Below, piece after piece: positions 34,651 through 46,857 of a stretch of DNA of 64,000 nucleotides (positions are counted from its first letter, which is position 1; each line of letters begins with the position of its first letter). Under the pieces are notes generated by a model, which did no database searches, had not been told where the DNA came from, and saw nothing but the letters and a program-made list of their open reading frames with translations. Source of the DNA: Prostheceraeus crozeri (Eukaryota > Platyhelminthes > Polycladida > Euryleptidae); contig CAJQUW010011313.1 of NCBI GenBank assembly GCA_907163375.1, forward strand, positions 320,501-384,500. Direction: 5' to 3'. The translations under genes and the position numbers were made by a program.

Positions 34651-36150
34651 GTAAGACTTTTTGTGATTTCGTACGTTCCTTAAACTGCATCATGCGGCCA
34701 AAGATTGAGTGAGCTGTCGCTTAAAGTGAAATTGGCATCTGCTCACGATAAATATTTTTCATAGTTTGTAATAGAAGAGTTTAATGGTGACCGCAACATC
34801 TGCTTCACGAATAATCAACTAAATAAGTTGTCAATTCTGAAAATGAAAGGGTAGAACATCGTAAATTTGAGGTGTGGGTTGGATTCAATTTGAGACGAAC
34901 TTGAGTGTCCTGGTTTGAGTTTTGTCCGTAATTTTGGCTCATCTGTGCACAGCTTGATCTCACATAATTAACATTTAGATTGTCGCAGTTGGACATGACG
35001 AATGGTTGATACAACACAACATTCAATGCTCAAACCCAAGGATTTTATGCAAATAACATCGATTAAACATATAAACATTCACAGAATTAAATGTTTTGTT
35101 AATCTGCTTCGGTCTGCTAGAAGTATGATTAATTTGAAATCGACGGCACATCGAGGAACCTATTAAGTGGGCAAAAAGGAATTCCTAGGACCTTACAGAG
35201 ATAGGAAATCAAATTAAGACACGACACGGTCAAAAAATTCGAAGGATCCAGGAAACGGAAGACGCCAAAGTTAAACAATTACCCTAGTGGAGAATCTTGT
35301 AAATAATTAGGTAATTAAAAGTCATGAATGAATGAAATAATACTGACAACATAGAGTAACCTACTCTAGTATAGAGCAGGTACTGAAATACGTATAAAGG
35401 CAAGTCTACTCAACTAAAGACGGTAAGGGAAATAAATTAAAACTTATAAACGATTTAATTTTTATCAAACAAGAAAGAAACCTAAAAAACCAAAATTAAG
35501 TTTGCTATGTATGGAGTCATCAGGGAGGAACCATGTGGCTGCATGAAGCAAGGTTTCGGCCCCTAACCTCCATGGCAAAAAAAAGTCGTGCGTCGCTTGC
35601 GGATTAATGTGAGTTCCATCAAAGTCCTTCGATTGCCAAAATTCCTTCAGATTCGAAGCATTCAGATCATTGCTCACGAGTTTCTCCATAACGTTGGCCC
35701 TTCCGATCATTTTTTAAAAAAGTAGCAGGCGTACGAAAATTAGTTCACTTGATGATTTCACCATCGTCTTTTCGCCATTCCTTACTGCATAGTGCATACC
35801 CTGAGTCAAATGTTAGCTTGACGATGTGTGTTTTGGTGTGTGCGAAGTGATATCACAGTCCGCACGAATCTCTCACTGGCTCTGGTGCCCTCTGCTGTCA
35901 GCTTATTGTTCGCCATTTCCAATACAAGCGATACACGAATTATCCATTCGAGAAAGAGCAACTTGTCTAATTCTGTGATGTCACATTTCATTATTAATGC
36001 TACTTATAACCCTGCCTTTCTAGAAAACCGATTGCTTCGCTGCTGTCAAAGACAAAAGTTAAGCGATGATACTACTTGAGCATCACAGCATCAAATTTGA
36101 AATAGAATCCCAACGACGAAAATAACAGTTTACTCGTATGTCTTTTAGAC
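34651..36150. other. WASHC5 intron, nothing recognised
   Basis: Unassigned frames only, for example 35710-35465 on the minus strand (81 codons, no motif). No delimited repeat. Confidence 0.5.
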
Positions 36151-36153
36151 TTT

Positions 36154-36535
36154 TGTGTGAAACTGAACGCCAGCAACCCTCCTGAATTTGAATTTTATTG
36201 TAAACCTGCAAAGAAGAAGATTTTCGTGAATTACAGATCGAACATCCCTCAAACAATAAAACTAAATTACGTGACAAACGAAAAACAACGAAAAAGTGAA
36301 CGTTGCTCCAATATCACATTACAAAAGAAGCATAAAAACTATTTTGACAACATCCTACGTTTCAGTGATTATCCAGAAACAATAATCAAATGAACAAACA
36401 ACAAAGAGAAAAGAAGAAAATCAACACGAGAGAAAAAAACGATGACTTCATATATTTCTTATTTTCATGTATTTCGGAGAAAGTTGACATGCAAATTCGA
36501 AGCATATTCCAGTCTGCGACATTCAATTAAGAGTT
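36154..36535 (+). mobile_element. Retroelement fragment, C-terminal RT region of Penelope-like/nematode type
   Basis: A frame reads FEFYCKPAKKKIFVNYRSNI, then KLNYVTNEKQRKSERCSN and RFSDYPETIIK, with a stop at 36391. After a shift in an A-run (about 36435) it continues CISEKVDMQIRSIFQ. This order (short K-rich segment, N-x-x-R-ERC block, YP, then an S-E-x-V-D-x-x-IR-x-IF block) resembles the region after the RT palm in Penelope-like or related reverse transcriptases of nematodes and other invertebrates. There is no YADD in the fragment. Assignment is by eye and moderate. Confidence 0.45.
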
Positions 36536-36537
36536 AA

Positions 36538-37673
36538 GACCATCCATATTTTTTTAGTTTTTTTTACAGCTAGTAGCTACTTGTTGATGTCACATTATCT
36601 TTCACTCTTGTCAATACATTAAATAGGCATGTATGCCAACAATATACCATAACATGGACATTGATTAATAAGAATTGACCGCGACATACCATTATTAGGA
36701 TCACCTTCGACATTTAAATAAGAAAGCTTCGTTTGTCCACGATAACGCTAGGAAAAGTTTTATAATCAGTTATTTACGTTTAAAGCGATTTCTTAGCTAA
36801 TGCAAATTGAGCTAATGCTGATTGCCTTGTGTGTGCAACTGTGCATTGTCTGCTTGCTGTGAGAAAGGCGCATTTGAGAAACTTTCATTGATGTGTGGTG
36901 GGTGTGTGTCGTCTTTTGCGCACGCACACTGTTATCGGTCAGCAATAATGACATTGATATTCATTATCAAATCGATCCTTGATTTGCTTTGCTCCATAGA
37001 GATCAGGTACCTGTGCTGTTGAGGTAACATAGATATCTATCAATACAACCCATGGTTAGGTCTAACGTAGAAAATCTGAATATTAATCATGGGTAAAATA
37101 CGGATTTAACGCAGGCCGAAATGGCTTGCAGATGGAAGTTTAGTCGCGCGAAGCGTTTCCTTAGCATGAAATCGCTACTCGTTGTTATGTTTCAAAGTCG
37201 TCGGTACTACGTGTTCTACGGAATATGACCTCTGGAAATTCTTATGCAACAAACGATGCTGTGGAACACGATGAAAATCTACGCTACAAGATGACCGATT
37301 CATAGAGTGTAGGCCTATCGTTCCACATGCCAATCACGTCGTCCCAGCTAAGAGGAAGACGACAGATGCGTGGTATTATTGATTCGTCACGCACTGTTCA
37401 ACGAAGGATACATGAAAAGGATTACCATTCCGTGCGGCCAAGGAAGGTGTGGTATAGCTGACCCAGTGCATGAAGCTGTCATAGGCTTAATTTTGCCAGT
37501 CGCCATGGAAAATGGAGCGTCGACGACTCTATAATAATTAATGGATGTCCATGTTACGGTATATTGTTGTCTGTCATGCATGTCTATTTAATACTCGTAC
37601 TTTGACAAGGGTGAAAGATAATATGACATCAACAAGCAGCTAGCTGTAAAAAACTAAAAAATATGGATGGTCC
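36538..37673 (+). mobile_element. Tc1/mariner-type element with about 135-bp inverted repeats
   Basis: The left repeat (36538-36670) starts AGACCATCCATATTTTTTTA. The right repeat (37537-37673), read on the other strand, starts GGACCATCCATATTTTTTAG. They stay alignable for about 130 bp, including TTGTTGATGTCA, TTATCTTTCAC and ATTAAATAG, down to ACATGGACAT. TA dinucleotides flank both ends (36536-36537 and 37674-37675), the Tc1/mariner target. The interior carries a transposase helix-turn-helix remnant (37336-37458). At 1.14 kb it is an internally deleted copy with unusually long repeats for the superfamily. Confidence 0.75.
37306..37458 (+). pseudogene. Tc1/mariner transposase DNA-binding remnant
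   Basis: The short frame ends in TGA at 37459-37461. It reads MPITSSQLRGRRQMRGIID, then SSRTVQRRIHEKDYHSVRPR and KVWYS. It fits a paired-type DNA-binding region of Tc1 transposases: an R-rich linker between two helix-turn-helix units and the second recognition helix, normally S-x-RTV-x-RRL followed by a basic RPRK segment. The sequence between the two units is shortened, and the DDE catalytic domain is absent. Its place inside long TIRs with TA flanks supports the reading. Confidence 0.5.
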
Positions 37674-37675
37674 TA

Positions 37676-40600
37676 ATAAAATGCCGCAGACTGTCCATCA
37701 AGAAAATATGCAGTTTAAAATGATGTGCAACATTAAAAGTATATACGAATATTTCATAAATTCACAAATTTTTTAGTATTTTATATAGTCCTTAAGAGGA
37801 CTGATGACCGGTCCCACAGGCAAACGAGGCTAAGTCAAATTTTTCTATCATAACACACAAATTGAAAGAAAGCTATCATAAAATTGATAACAGTTGCAGT
37901 CCGACTAACGAGAAAGAATAAAACCCTTTGAAAAATTCTAAAACAGTCGCCACATCAAAATCAGTGCAATCTCCGAAATTGTCCTATAAAAGACAAAACT
38001 ATTTGTAACAGACAAATTCGTGTAGTCTACAAAATTGCTTGATATAACTGCAATAAATTGTACTTTATTAGTACTATCAGACCACTCCACATCCATATTC
38101 GTGAACATTCTGTTGCGAGGCTAGGATAATATATTCTAATTTGCTAATAGTACTAATTTACTAATAACACGTACGTTGTGCATTGTATTAATTGGTCATA
38201 ATATGAGCGCATTGCAAATGCATTGATGTCCCACAGAAGCTCAGTCTCCTCTTAACGAAGTTAGTGTTTCCCATTGAATGGGGATTCTCATTCACACGGA
38301 CGGTGATTCTGGATTTTCAGTGAATTATATTTGTATTTATTGCGCTACTCAGTTATGCAGATAGAGAAATATATTAGCAAATTAGACCATGTCACAAGCT
38401 CATGGATAGAGAAAGTGGTCGTGTTAGCGTCATGAGACTTGAAAGTACTTTCCTTAAACTAGAGTTCAATTGATCATCCTCACACGCGGTCTGGACCTCG
38501 CGAACTTGATATCATTTGACAGAGTACATCCACGACTTAGATACGGAAACCCGTTGGGAAGGATATTACTACGATTTATTTTACCTCCTTTGAAGTGTTC
38601 GAGAACTTCAGTTTTAAGTTTTTCTCAACTGCGCGGCAGCTTGTAGAACAATCGATGAAGCTTGCTCGACGATGCCTCTCGGCTTTAATTGATCAGACTT
38701 AACGGTGCACGCTGTGTATTCATTAGGCCTTATTAAGAGACAAAGCAATCATCTTGTTTTAAAAGCGTTGGAATGCTCAAAGTCAAGGATTTTCGAACAT
38801 TTTCATCTGTTAACAATAAATGTTTCGTAGGATTTTAGCAAAATGTCAAATTAATATTTTCAATATCAGAATTTGTCATGTGTGTCTCTCGTGCGTTCAT
38901 TGGAAATGATGCAAAACATTAATTACAGCCTCTTGTGTTGCTTTCTTTCAGCTCATAAAGGTAATCAGTCGTGTACTGCTGTGTTATTTTCATTTTTTCT
39001 TGTTGTTATTTTTGTTCTACTCGACTTGTTTGGGTTCATTTCGTTCAAACATTTGTTTGCATGTGAATATTGCTTGAAACAATGTTGCTTGAAATGGAAT
39101 CGGTGATTATTCTGGTTCTATTTAAGGCATCGAAGCATTTACTGAAGGATAAAGCGCGCATCACTTCAAAGTGACATATTTAGATAACAAGTACGCAATT
39201 TTATTGGTTAATTTAGGAGACTTCTAATAAATATTTCAATTAGCAAATGGGATTTGAGTTCACCTTTCATTTTTATTAGCATGTGTGCTGTTTGGTTTTC
39301 GTTGTTGCCATGTTCTGTAAACGTTTTCCTTAACGTGATTATTTTTGCTTTTCATTGATGTTCTGTGATAATAACAACTTCAAATTAGAATGTTATACCT
39401 GCCAAAATGTCTTTCATTAATTTATTTTAAGAATTTTAAATTGTAATAGAGGAAATTATCCGCGGAAAACCACTTTGAGAGCCGACTACACTCGATGTGA
39501 CAGAGTTGTTATTGATGTTTTGACTTTGACTTTTGACTTTTGTAATCTGATTAATTTCCTGACAATGCAGTTGCGTGTTGGGTAGGAATTTGGGGTGGAC
39601 CAATTTTACGATTACGAGATGCAAGCTATGCATGGAGGTGCTGAAAGATGTGAGAAACATCCAGATAAAGGGATAATGGATTCATATTTCGTTAAAGTAC
39701 CGCCTTATAAATTTTATGCACAAAGGGTAAAACAGTATTAAAGATGTGTGCACACTTTTACATGTAGTATTTATTAGCATATATGTTGCATGCAATTACC
39801 TTGATTTATTTTGTCAACCATATTATGTGGGAGCCCACTCGCCTGGTTTTGACTGTTCGGTCAAGGTACTAATCGCGACTCACTTTTGCCAGTATTTCGT
39901 TCTATGCATTTGACTATTGTACTTAATGAACTCTTAGTAGTAGTACAATGTGTACAGTTGTCCAATTTCTAAGTCGTTTGTGTATAGTTCGTGAGACTGC
40001 TCAAATTTCATTCGCTGCCAAAAGAGAGATACAAGAGTTATCTTAAAAACTGGTGATTCAACATGTTGCTACGCTCTTCAGTCCTCAAAAGCTCCACTGA
40101 TTAAGGATTAGATTCAGTTATAGACGTGTGTTGGGATGATTTTATCATCACATCATGTAACTTGTATTGTCTTGCTGTCGGTATTGGTGGCTAGTTTATG
40201 AAGCCAATTTGAAATCATTGAAAATGATTTATATTATACTCTGAATCTCAGGAAGCAAAGGATTGATCAGAAAATGAGTTTCCTATGAAACTCCACTCCA
40301 CCATGTCGATTAAATTGCGTGAATCGCTGAATATATGCTTCTCTTAATATCCGTCTAAGTCAGTTGCATCAGATTAGATAATCTGCTAGCCATTCCGGAA
40401 GTTTTGCAAAGTACAATTTGAACCATTACAACCGTACAAAAGAAACCGAACCTTTTTCCAATGTGTTATGTCGATTTAGAATTCCATCAATTATTGTGAA
40501 GTGTTTGGTGGATCTACCTATGTATTCAGATGAAAACTATGCAGAAAATGCCAGAAAATTCGCTTTTCAAAAATAAATAAAATTATCGTATCACGTGTAC

Positions 40601-40926
40601 TATGTGATTTCTTTAGAGTATGTAGTTTTTTAATGATTAAGGTTGACGCAGGGAAAGCATAGCGTGAACAGGACCAAGGTAAAGGTCGCAACTGGTAGCC
40701 TGTGGTCAATACATATAAAGACCGTGCAACTGTGCTATTTACTTACAAATTTAAATTCTCAACCAGTGTCTGGAAAAAATTAATTGAAATTTTAAGCCTG
40801 TATTTTGAAATATTATAAAGTGTGTGCTTAATGTGAACACCATTTTAATGCATAAATCTAATTGGAAAATTGAAATTATGTCGTAGTTCTGATTCTTTTC
40901 AGGACAATTTATTTCGACCGAATAGA
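37676..40926. other. WASHC5 intron, nothing recognised
   Basis: Over 3 kb of AT-rich sequence with no frame I can name and no delimited repeat. Unassigned frames include 38873-39106 (hydrophobic, cysteine-containing, no motif) and 39660-39436 on the minus strand. Confidence 0.5.
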
Positions 40927-41237
40927 ATAATAATGGAAATATTAGCTATTCAACAACATCAGCTCAATTTTGAAAAATGTGATGATACAGAAATAAATAC
41001 TTGCAGTGGCTAAGAGATTGGGAAATTCATATTTTTGCGGCAATTGCATGCGAATGTTGCACAAATGTGAAATAAATAATAATAATGATGAAAAACAATA
41101 AAGGAAACATTAACTATTCAACAGCATAAGTTCAACTTTGAACAATGTGAGGATGCAGAAATACAAATTTGAGGTGGCTAAGTGAAATTCATATGTATGC
41201 GATAATAGCATGCGAATGTTGTGCAAATATAAGATAA
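40927..41237. repeat. Diverged tandem duplication, period about 165 bp
   Basis: Unit 1 (about 40930-41080) and unit 2 (about 41094-41237) share GGAAAYATTARCTATTCAAC, CAACTTTGAA-like, GTGGCTAAG and GCATGCGAATGTTG blocks in the same order, with substitutions and small gaps between them. Confidence 0.75.
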
Positions 41238-42035
41238 ACTGACCTAGAGTCGGACTTATCGCCGATCACGGTCTTGAGGTAGATAGCATAATATTCACAA
41301 TCACATAAAGCAAAATACAACTAAATTCTTCATTTACCATCTTCCTACAATTGTCTAGGACAACACGCAAGCAGATAATCATGAAATAGCAATCATCACA
41401 TGAGATTCAGGTCAAGTTCGAATGGGAGGATGATTTAGAGGAGCAAAAATGTGCATTACAAATCTAGAATAGTAGTAGAGAGAATGATCAATAATATTAA
41501 ATTATCGTTATTCAAGATCGCTTATCTTTCTAGTAAGTCCTATCACTAGTCGACGATCAGCGAGAAAAAAATAAGCATGCAAATTCGATAAGTGCATGCC
41601 TACAGTACTTCAGGTGCTGATTGGCAAAGTATATACTCATACATGTATATGCTCACTTATTATTTCTGTATAACTTCGAATTTACAAGAGCGGCTACAAG
41701 CATCTACTTAAATATCTTCATTTCTTTCAATTTTGAGCTGATGTTGTTGAATAGTCAATATATTCGATTTTTGTTCTATACTCTGAAGATAACGACGCCT
41801 AGTCGGTTGGAATGGATGACATGTACCTTCAAAAATTCTGGTCGTGAACTCTATATCGTTTGGCGAGCATTTTATAGCAGTTTTTCCAATTTTTACAATT
41901 AACACGTTCTTCGACGCCTTCTGAAAAGCATCAAGTATAAAAATACAGAGCAAGTTCTCAATTAGAATTGTGAATATCAATGAAGATTATTTTGCTGCAT
42001 TGATGTGATGAATGTATTCATTGAATGGTTTAACC
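41238..42035. other. WASHC5 intron, nothing recognised
   Basis: Overlapping unassigned frames on both strands at 41621-41980. No motif. Confidence 0.5.
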
Positions 42036-42215
42036 TCACTACTCCCCCTTACTGGGGGCTAGGACGGTGCTGACATAGTCAGACTTTAATCTGTATCGTT
42101 GTGATTTTTTAGTCCGAATGACCTGACGACTTCCAATGACACTTTCGGGGCTCGTCCTCTGGACCAGAAGATCGCTAGGCCAATCACTTAACCACTGTGC
42201 CACGGAATCACATTG
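42036..42215 (-). repeat. tRNA-derived SINE or tRNA pseudogene
   Basis: On the minus strand, from about 42212: CCGTGGCACAGTGGTTAAGT, with the A box TGGCACAGTGG at 42202-42192. About 34 nt downstream is a B-box-like GACGAGCCCCG (42156-42146), which departs from the consensus GGTTCGANTCC. The CCAGTAAGGGGGAG region near 42055 may be the 3' tail. The tRNA-like head with correct A-B spacing and a non-tRNA tail fits a SINE of a different family from the copies at 21.4 and 44.5 kb. Confidence 0.5.
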
Positions 42216-44484
42216 AAACATACAAAAGTGCGTAGCACAGAGTTTCCAAAATAAGTGGCCATTGACCGACATAATCCTCAAAAAGTTCAACGAAACCTGA
42301 AATGCAAAGTTTATATAAAGTATCTAGTATTTTGTGCTCACATTTTCGAGTTGATGAGGTCACATCCATTTACAATTTGAAAAGCCTGTGTCTGCGAAAA
42401 AGTCTTCTCCAGTGAAATGTGTGGGAAGCACTGTTTCGAGTTGAAATATCACAAACCACATCGTAGCGATTATCAGAATGTAGCAAAACTGGCAAACTTA
42501 CTGAGAAACTCACTGACTTACTGAGAAGTTAATGATTCACGTTGCATTGAAGACTTCCTGTTAATTCCTCCATTAATGGAAAATGATTGTACACGTGATA
42601 AGTATTTAATTAATTATTTATGCAGGATTTTTACAGAATAAAACGTAAAAATGTGAGTCATGCGTCATTGATAATCCCTTTGCAGAGACAAAATTATCCG
42701 AAGGAAATAATCCTTGGCACATTATCACGTTCGGTTTTTGTTTAATTCCATCAAATACATACCTGTCAAAAAATATTATCATCGCAGGTGACGCAAATTC
42801 GTCATTAAATCGTGTGTTCGTCATCTTAATTCCAAGTAATCATAATGATAGTTCTCTCCATTTTTAGACAGGATTAGCAGGTGACAATTCAGGATATCTT
42901 TCAAATTGAATGGAAACAAGCCCAATGATCATTTATGATTTTCATAATATTTGAATAATTACATGTGATTTTCAGTCGAATTTCCGTCCCGATAAAAACA
43001 CCAGAAAATGACAGAAAATGGACTATATGACATTTGATTTTTGAGGATTGAATTTTCAAACTTTTATCATGTGTGAAGCTGTAAATTTTCTGTTACTGTA
43101 TGAAATTTATCACTGAGAAACAAATTTTACCTTAATAAATAAGGAACAGAATTTTTGTGGAAAGTTTCAGAACCATCGATATCATAGGAAGTTCAAAATA
43201 TTCGAATACATTATGATTTGGCTTTGAGAACGAATTGCTTAGGCGCTTTAGAATAGGCTGACGGGGAATAGTAGCATCAATTCATTATTTTTGCAATTTA
43301 ATTATTGTAAAAACAATAATTAAATATCGAGTTGCATCGTCAGTTAAAAAAATGGAAGTAGAGCTGAATAGCTGCCATTTCTTAGATATATTTATGATTG
43401 ACAGTGTGGACATTGTAGGTATGCGGTATATTGAAGGTACGTGTATGTTTGTTGAGACATGTATGGATTATGTGGTGCATACAAAGTGGTAAGGACATCC
43501 GTAAAGGCAATCAGTTTGCAATATCCACATGCGCATTCTCACTGCGGCATTCTCCACTGAAATGTAATTGGAAAAATGTGTTTGTTACATAAGGGAATCA
43601 AGCAATGCACAGAACACGAAAAGCACGCTACTTGTTTCTAACTTCCTTCAATGTTATGAATACAGAAATTGCATACATTTGAAATTGAATTTAATACATT
43701 GAAATTGAATACATGTAAAATTACCATGAGGCTGATGCAGTCTCGCTCGCAGTGTGGTGTTGTATCCGCTTTTTCCATTTGTTTTCGGTATTTTACAGAA
43801 AAGGATCTTGAACCTGTCGAGTTCATGCTATGGAAGGTTCCAGGTAAAATGTTTTATAGCTAACATCAAATTTCGTTTGTTTCTCAAATCGACATCCCGT
43901 CTTATATATCTGATGTCAGCGTATTATTTTGAATGGTATGAAGTCAGCTCACAAAATTCAGCTTAACGTTTAACTGTCGATGTGGTCAGAATATTTAGGT
44001 AAATATTGGTAGAAAATTTCAATAATCCTGGTGTTTTTATAATACTGTTCATATCACCTGTTTATGGGGGTGCTACGATGCCTTCTTCATGATAGAGATG
44101 AAATAATCAGTAGGAGGATATACAGGTAATTAATGTCACGAAGTCTGAATTCACGTTGTGATGATCTTCGAATACTAAATTATTACACTTTCGATTGTCA
44201 TTCACACATCGTTATCGTTGACATTTCTCCAGACTTATTCTTAAGTCTGAAATTCGCAAGCCAATGGAGATAATATATGCATGTAGATTTACTCTTCTTC
44301 TAATTTTCTCAAACTTTTATTTTCATATTTTTTAATTCCTCTAGAACCTCTTGAATCCATACGTCTTTACTCGAAGGCATTTTTGGGTCCAGAAGTCTTT
44401 TTACAAATATTTTGTAAAATGCTATCATTGAATATCTAAGCAGAATGACAACTATTGAGTCAATACAAGACACCAACACCCTTG
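42216..44484. other. WASHC5 intron with one strong hairpin
   Basis: No genes or recognised repeats. At 43296-43325 a perfect 13-bp-arm hairpin (ATTTAATTATTGT / ACAATAATTAAAT, loop AAAA) is present, AT-only apart from one G-C pair. The frames at 43638-43966 carry nothing I recognise. Confidence 0.5.
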
Positions 44485-44790
44485 ATTCCCCGACCGTACT
44501 CGCCCGACTCAGGAATCGAACCGAAGTCCGCGGTGGAGACGAGCTCGCACCTTCTTCACTAGGCCACGCTGACGGTTCAAAAGGAATGCGAATGAAGGCA
44601 GAAGTCATCTCCAAGTGATGTCGACAGCTTATTGTCCTATTATGATTATTGATAGAGTACTACCAGCATTCATGTTGTAGCGAGACAGCATATCAGCATG
44701 TCATTCGAATACCTCACACAGTACATTGACAACAAAGGTCTCGACTACATTTAATATTCAATGTACTGCGACAGACCTTTGTTGTCAATG
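44485..44790 (-). repeat. tRNA-derived SINE-like repeat, copy 2
   Basis: Minus strand: A box TGGCCTAGTGA (44566-44556) and perfect B box GGTTCGATTCC (44522-44512). It is closely similar to copy 1 over the tRNA-like part and for about 150 bp upstream of the A box (GGAATGCGAATGAAGGCAGA, then TCTCCAAGTGATGTCGACA). The far edge has inverted arms ATTGACAACAAAGGTCT (44725-44741) and its complement (44773-44789), equivalent to the palindrome of copy 1 with 31 bp inserted between the arms. Confidence 0.72.
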
Positions 44791-44889
44791 CTATCATTTG
44801 ATGCAAAATTGTGCCCACCAGAAGTCAACCAAATAAAGTCACGATAACTGAAAATGGTCAAATGGCCATTTGCTTATGAGTTGGATGTC

Positions 44890-45540
44890 CGCATAAATTA
44901 GCTCTTAGTCATTAAAAATGTTTTATTGATATACAATGAGATACTGATGAATCCCTTGAGCACTGGCTATGATTCCTGCTGTTGCCGTTGTTCCAACGTA
45001 CAGGAAGAAGTCGATCGTAGGTGAAGTCGTTGGATTCGTCCCTGATTTTTCTTCTCTTCATGTCGTTCGTCATTGTCTCCATCAGCGATTTGACCGGGCA
45101 TCCCTTCTTTCGTTTTTCACTGAACTTTCTTCGGGTTTTCTCATTACTTCTTCGTGTCTTCCCATTACGTATCCATACCACATTATTCTTTCGCACTTCA
45201 AACACATATCCTGTATTTCTCTGTAGTTCTTTTCTCCTTCCGACGTCACTTATAATTGTACTTAACTTCCTCATCTCAGCGGTAACCGTTTTCCTGATAT
45301 CTTCTTTCTTCATGGCCTAGGTCTCATCTCCGTATAACATGGCAGCCAGGACTCATGTCTACATGCAATACAGGATGCCCTTGTATCTTAGGGATATGTC
45401 TCCTCAAATGGGAAGTTCCGAGAGCTTGATTCTTGTTGTGACAGCTGCTTCTGTGCCGTTGTTACTGGAATGCATGTCGCCTAGGGAGCAGAATTGGTGT
45501 ACTTTCTCAGTGTCTAATAATAGATAATGTGATTCAGTAG
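44890..45540 (-). mobile_element. Decayed RTE-like LINE 3' fragment
   Basis: Minus strand, from about 45540: VHQFCSLGDMHSSNNGTEAA and VTTRIKLSEL, then LRYKGILYCM and LAAMLYGDET (the LYGSETW block). Next come MKKEDIRKTVTAEMRK and VVWIRNGKTRRSNEKTRRK (the position of the GHV/WxGH block, decayed) and SLMETMTNDMKRRKIRDESN near 45090. The succession matches the RT C-terminal region of RTE-like LINEs, as in the copy at 32.4 kb but in opposite orientation. Several stops and a frameshift are present. Confidence 0.65.
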
Positions 45541-45974
45541 TCGTGATGAGGTTCAATGTTCTCTAACTTTTCTGTTTAAATGAACTGAGCTGTGATCGTC
45601 TCGAGAGTTTATAACATACATCTTTGTCAGAATTCGACCATACCAGATTTGCCGGTGTGATAACGCAAGATCTATATGAGTTATGATGTTTTCAAAATCT
45701 GTTCAAGCTAAGTATGCATGAAGGCTCGAAGGTAGCTCTCAAGTGTTAAGTCTTTGAAATCAAGTTATGCCTGAAAACAGGTGGATCCGATACTAATTCT
45801 GGATATTGTTGCATTGATCATCTCTGACAGACTTGAATATACCTGTCATTTAATCAAAATTGAATATTATTATTTGGACCAGCATTTGTCCATTACTTTT
45901 GCCATAAGATATCCAACATGCAAAGAGATCATAGTTTAAATCTATGCCTTGTCAAAGTAATCATGGCTGACGCA
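45541..45974. other. WASHC5 intron, nothing recognised
   Basis: No feature seen. Confidence 0.5.
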
Positions 45975-46857
45975 GGGCTGCCAACTCGCAATTTTTCACC
46001 AAAAAATAGCATGTACCGATTTTGTCCCGATTTTTTGCCCACGAAATTCTCAAAATTTAGCTAACCCGATTTTTTGGATTTTACTAGTCACAACACAGTC
46101 ATTTTTATCTTTGTACGAGAGCATATTTCTCTATTTAATCGATTGGTGGCGGGTTGACGAATCGGAAATAGGCGTTAATAAGATGCAGACATTTTTCTTC
46201 TGTCATAGAATTTTTTTTTTCCTTCTGTCTACAAAATATAAGAAATATCGACAGGTTAGTTCCAACAAAAGAGATGAAAAACAAAGCACACATCAAAATG
46301 CTGTAGTTAGGTATGAAATGGAAGAAAAAGGCATGATTTTTGTGTCGCGATTTTTCGCCAACAGGGGTAAATACCTTTGTGTTGATTTTCATTATGTGTA
46401 TAGTCTGCATATGAAATTAATCAACATCGTTTTCAATGGTTTATCACGTTATCATCTCATGCCAAAGTTGCGCATGTGTACTACAAATCACAGATATGGA
46501 GATATCGGATTCAGAGATAGCAAACAAATGAATTATCAGCAAAGAAACTTCAAATGCTCCATAGAGCTACATAATTATCTTCAGATGAAGCTGAGCGTCT
46601 GCATGATTGCGTTCTGTTTTAGCTTTAAACACGTGACATGATGTCCTTTGATCATCAGGATTTTGCTTTCACAATTTTGGGGTTTTCTGAAACGATGATT
46701 TCCGATGTAGTCTAATCAGATGAATGATGTGAACAAGTAGTGTTCCTGAATATTTCCTAAACACCACATAATTTTGTTTAGCAATGGAGAAGTCCACAGG
46801 TGCTAATCTTCTTGACGCTCTATGATATGTGAAAAAAATGGTAGAGTTGGAAACCAG
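45975..46857. repeat. Candidate hAT-like element with a 176-codon frame inside
   Basis: The left end CAGGGCTGCCAACTCGCAAT is a hAT-style terminus followed by repeated CCGATTTT units. Near 46857, read on the other strand, CACTGGTTTCCAACTCTACC followed by TTTTTTTCAC resembles it. No matching flanking duplication is visible. Inside, 46111-46641 (plus) is an unusually long frame for this AT-rich DNA, basic and rich in aromatic residues, with no motif I recognise. It may be chance. Confidence 0.3.
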
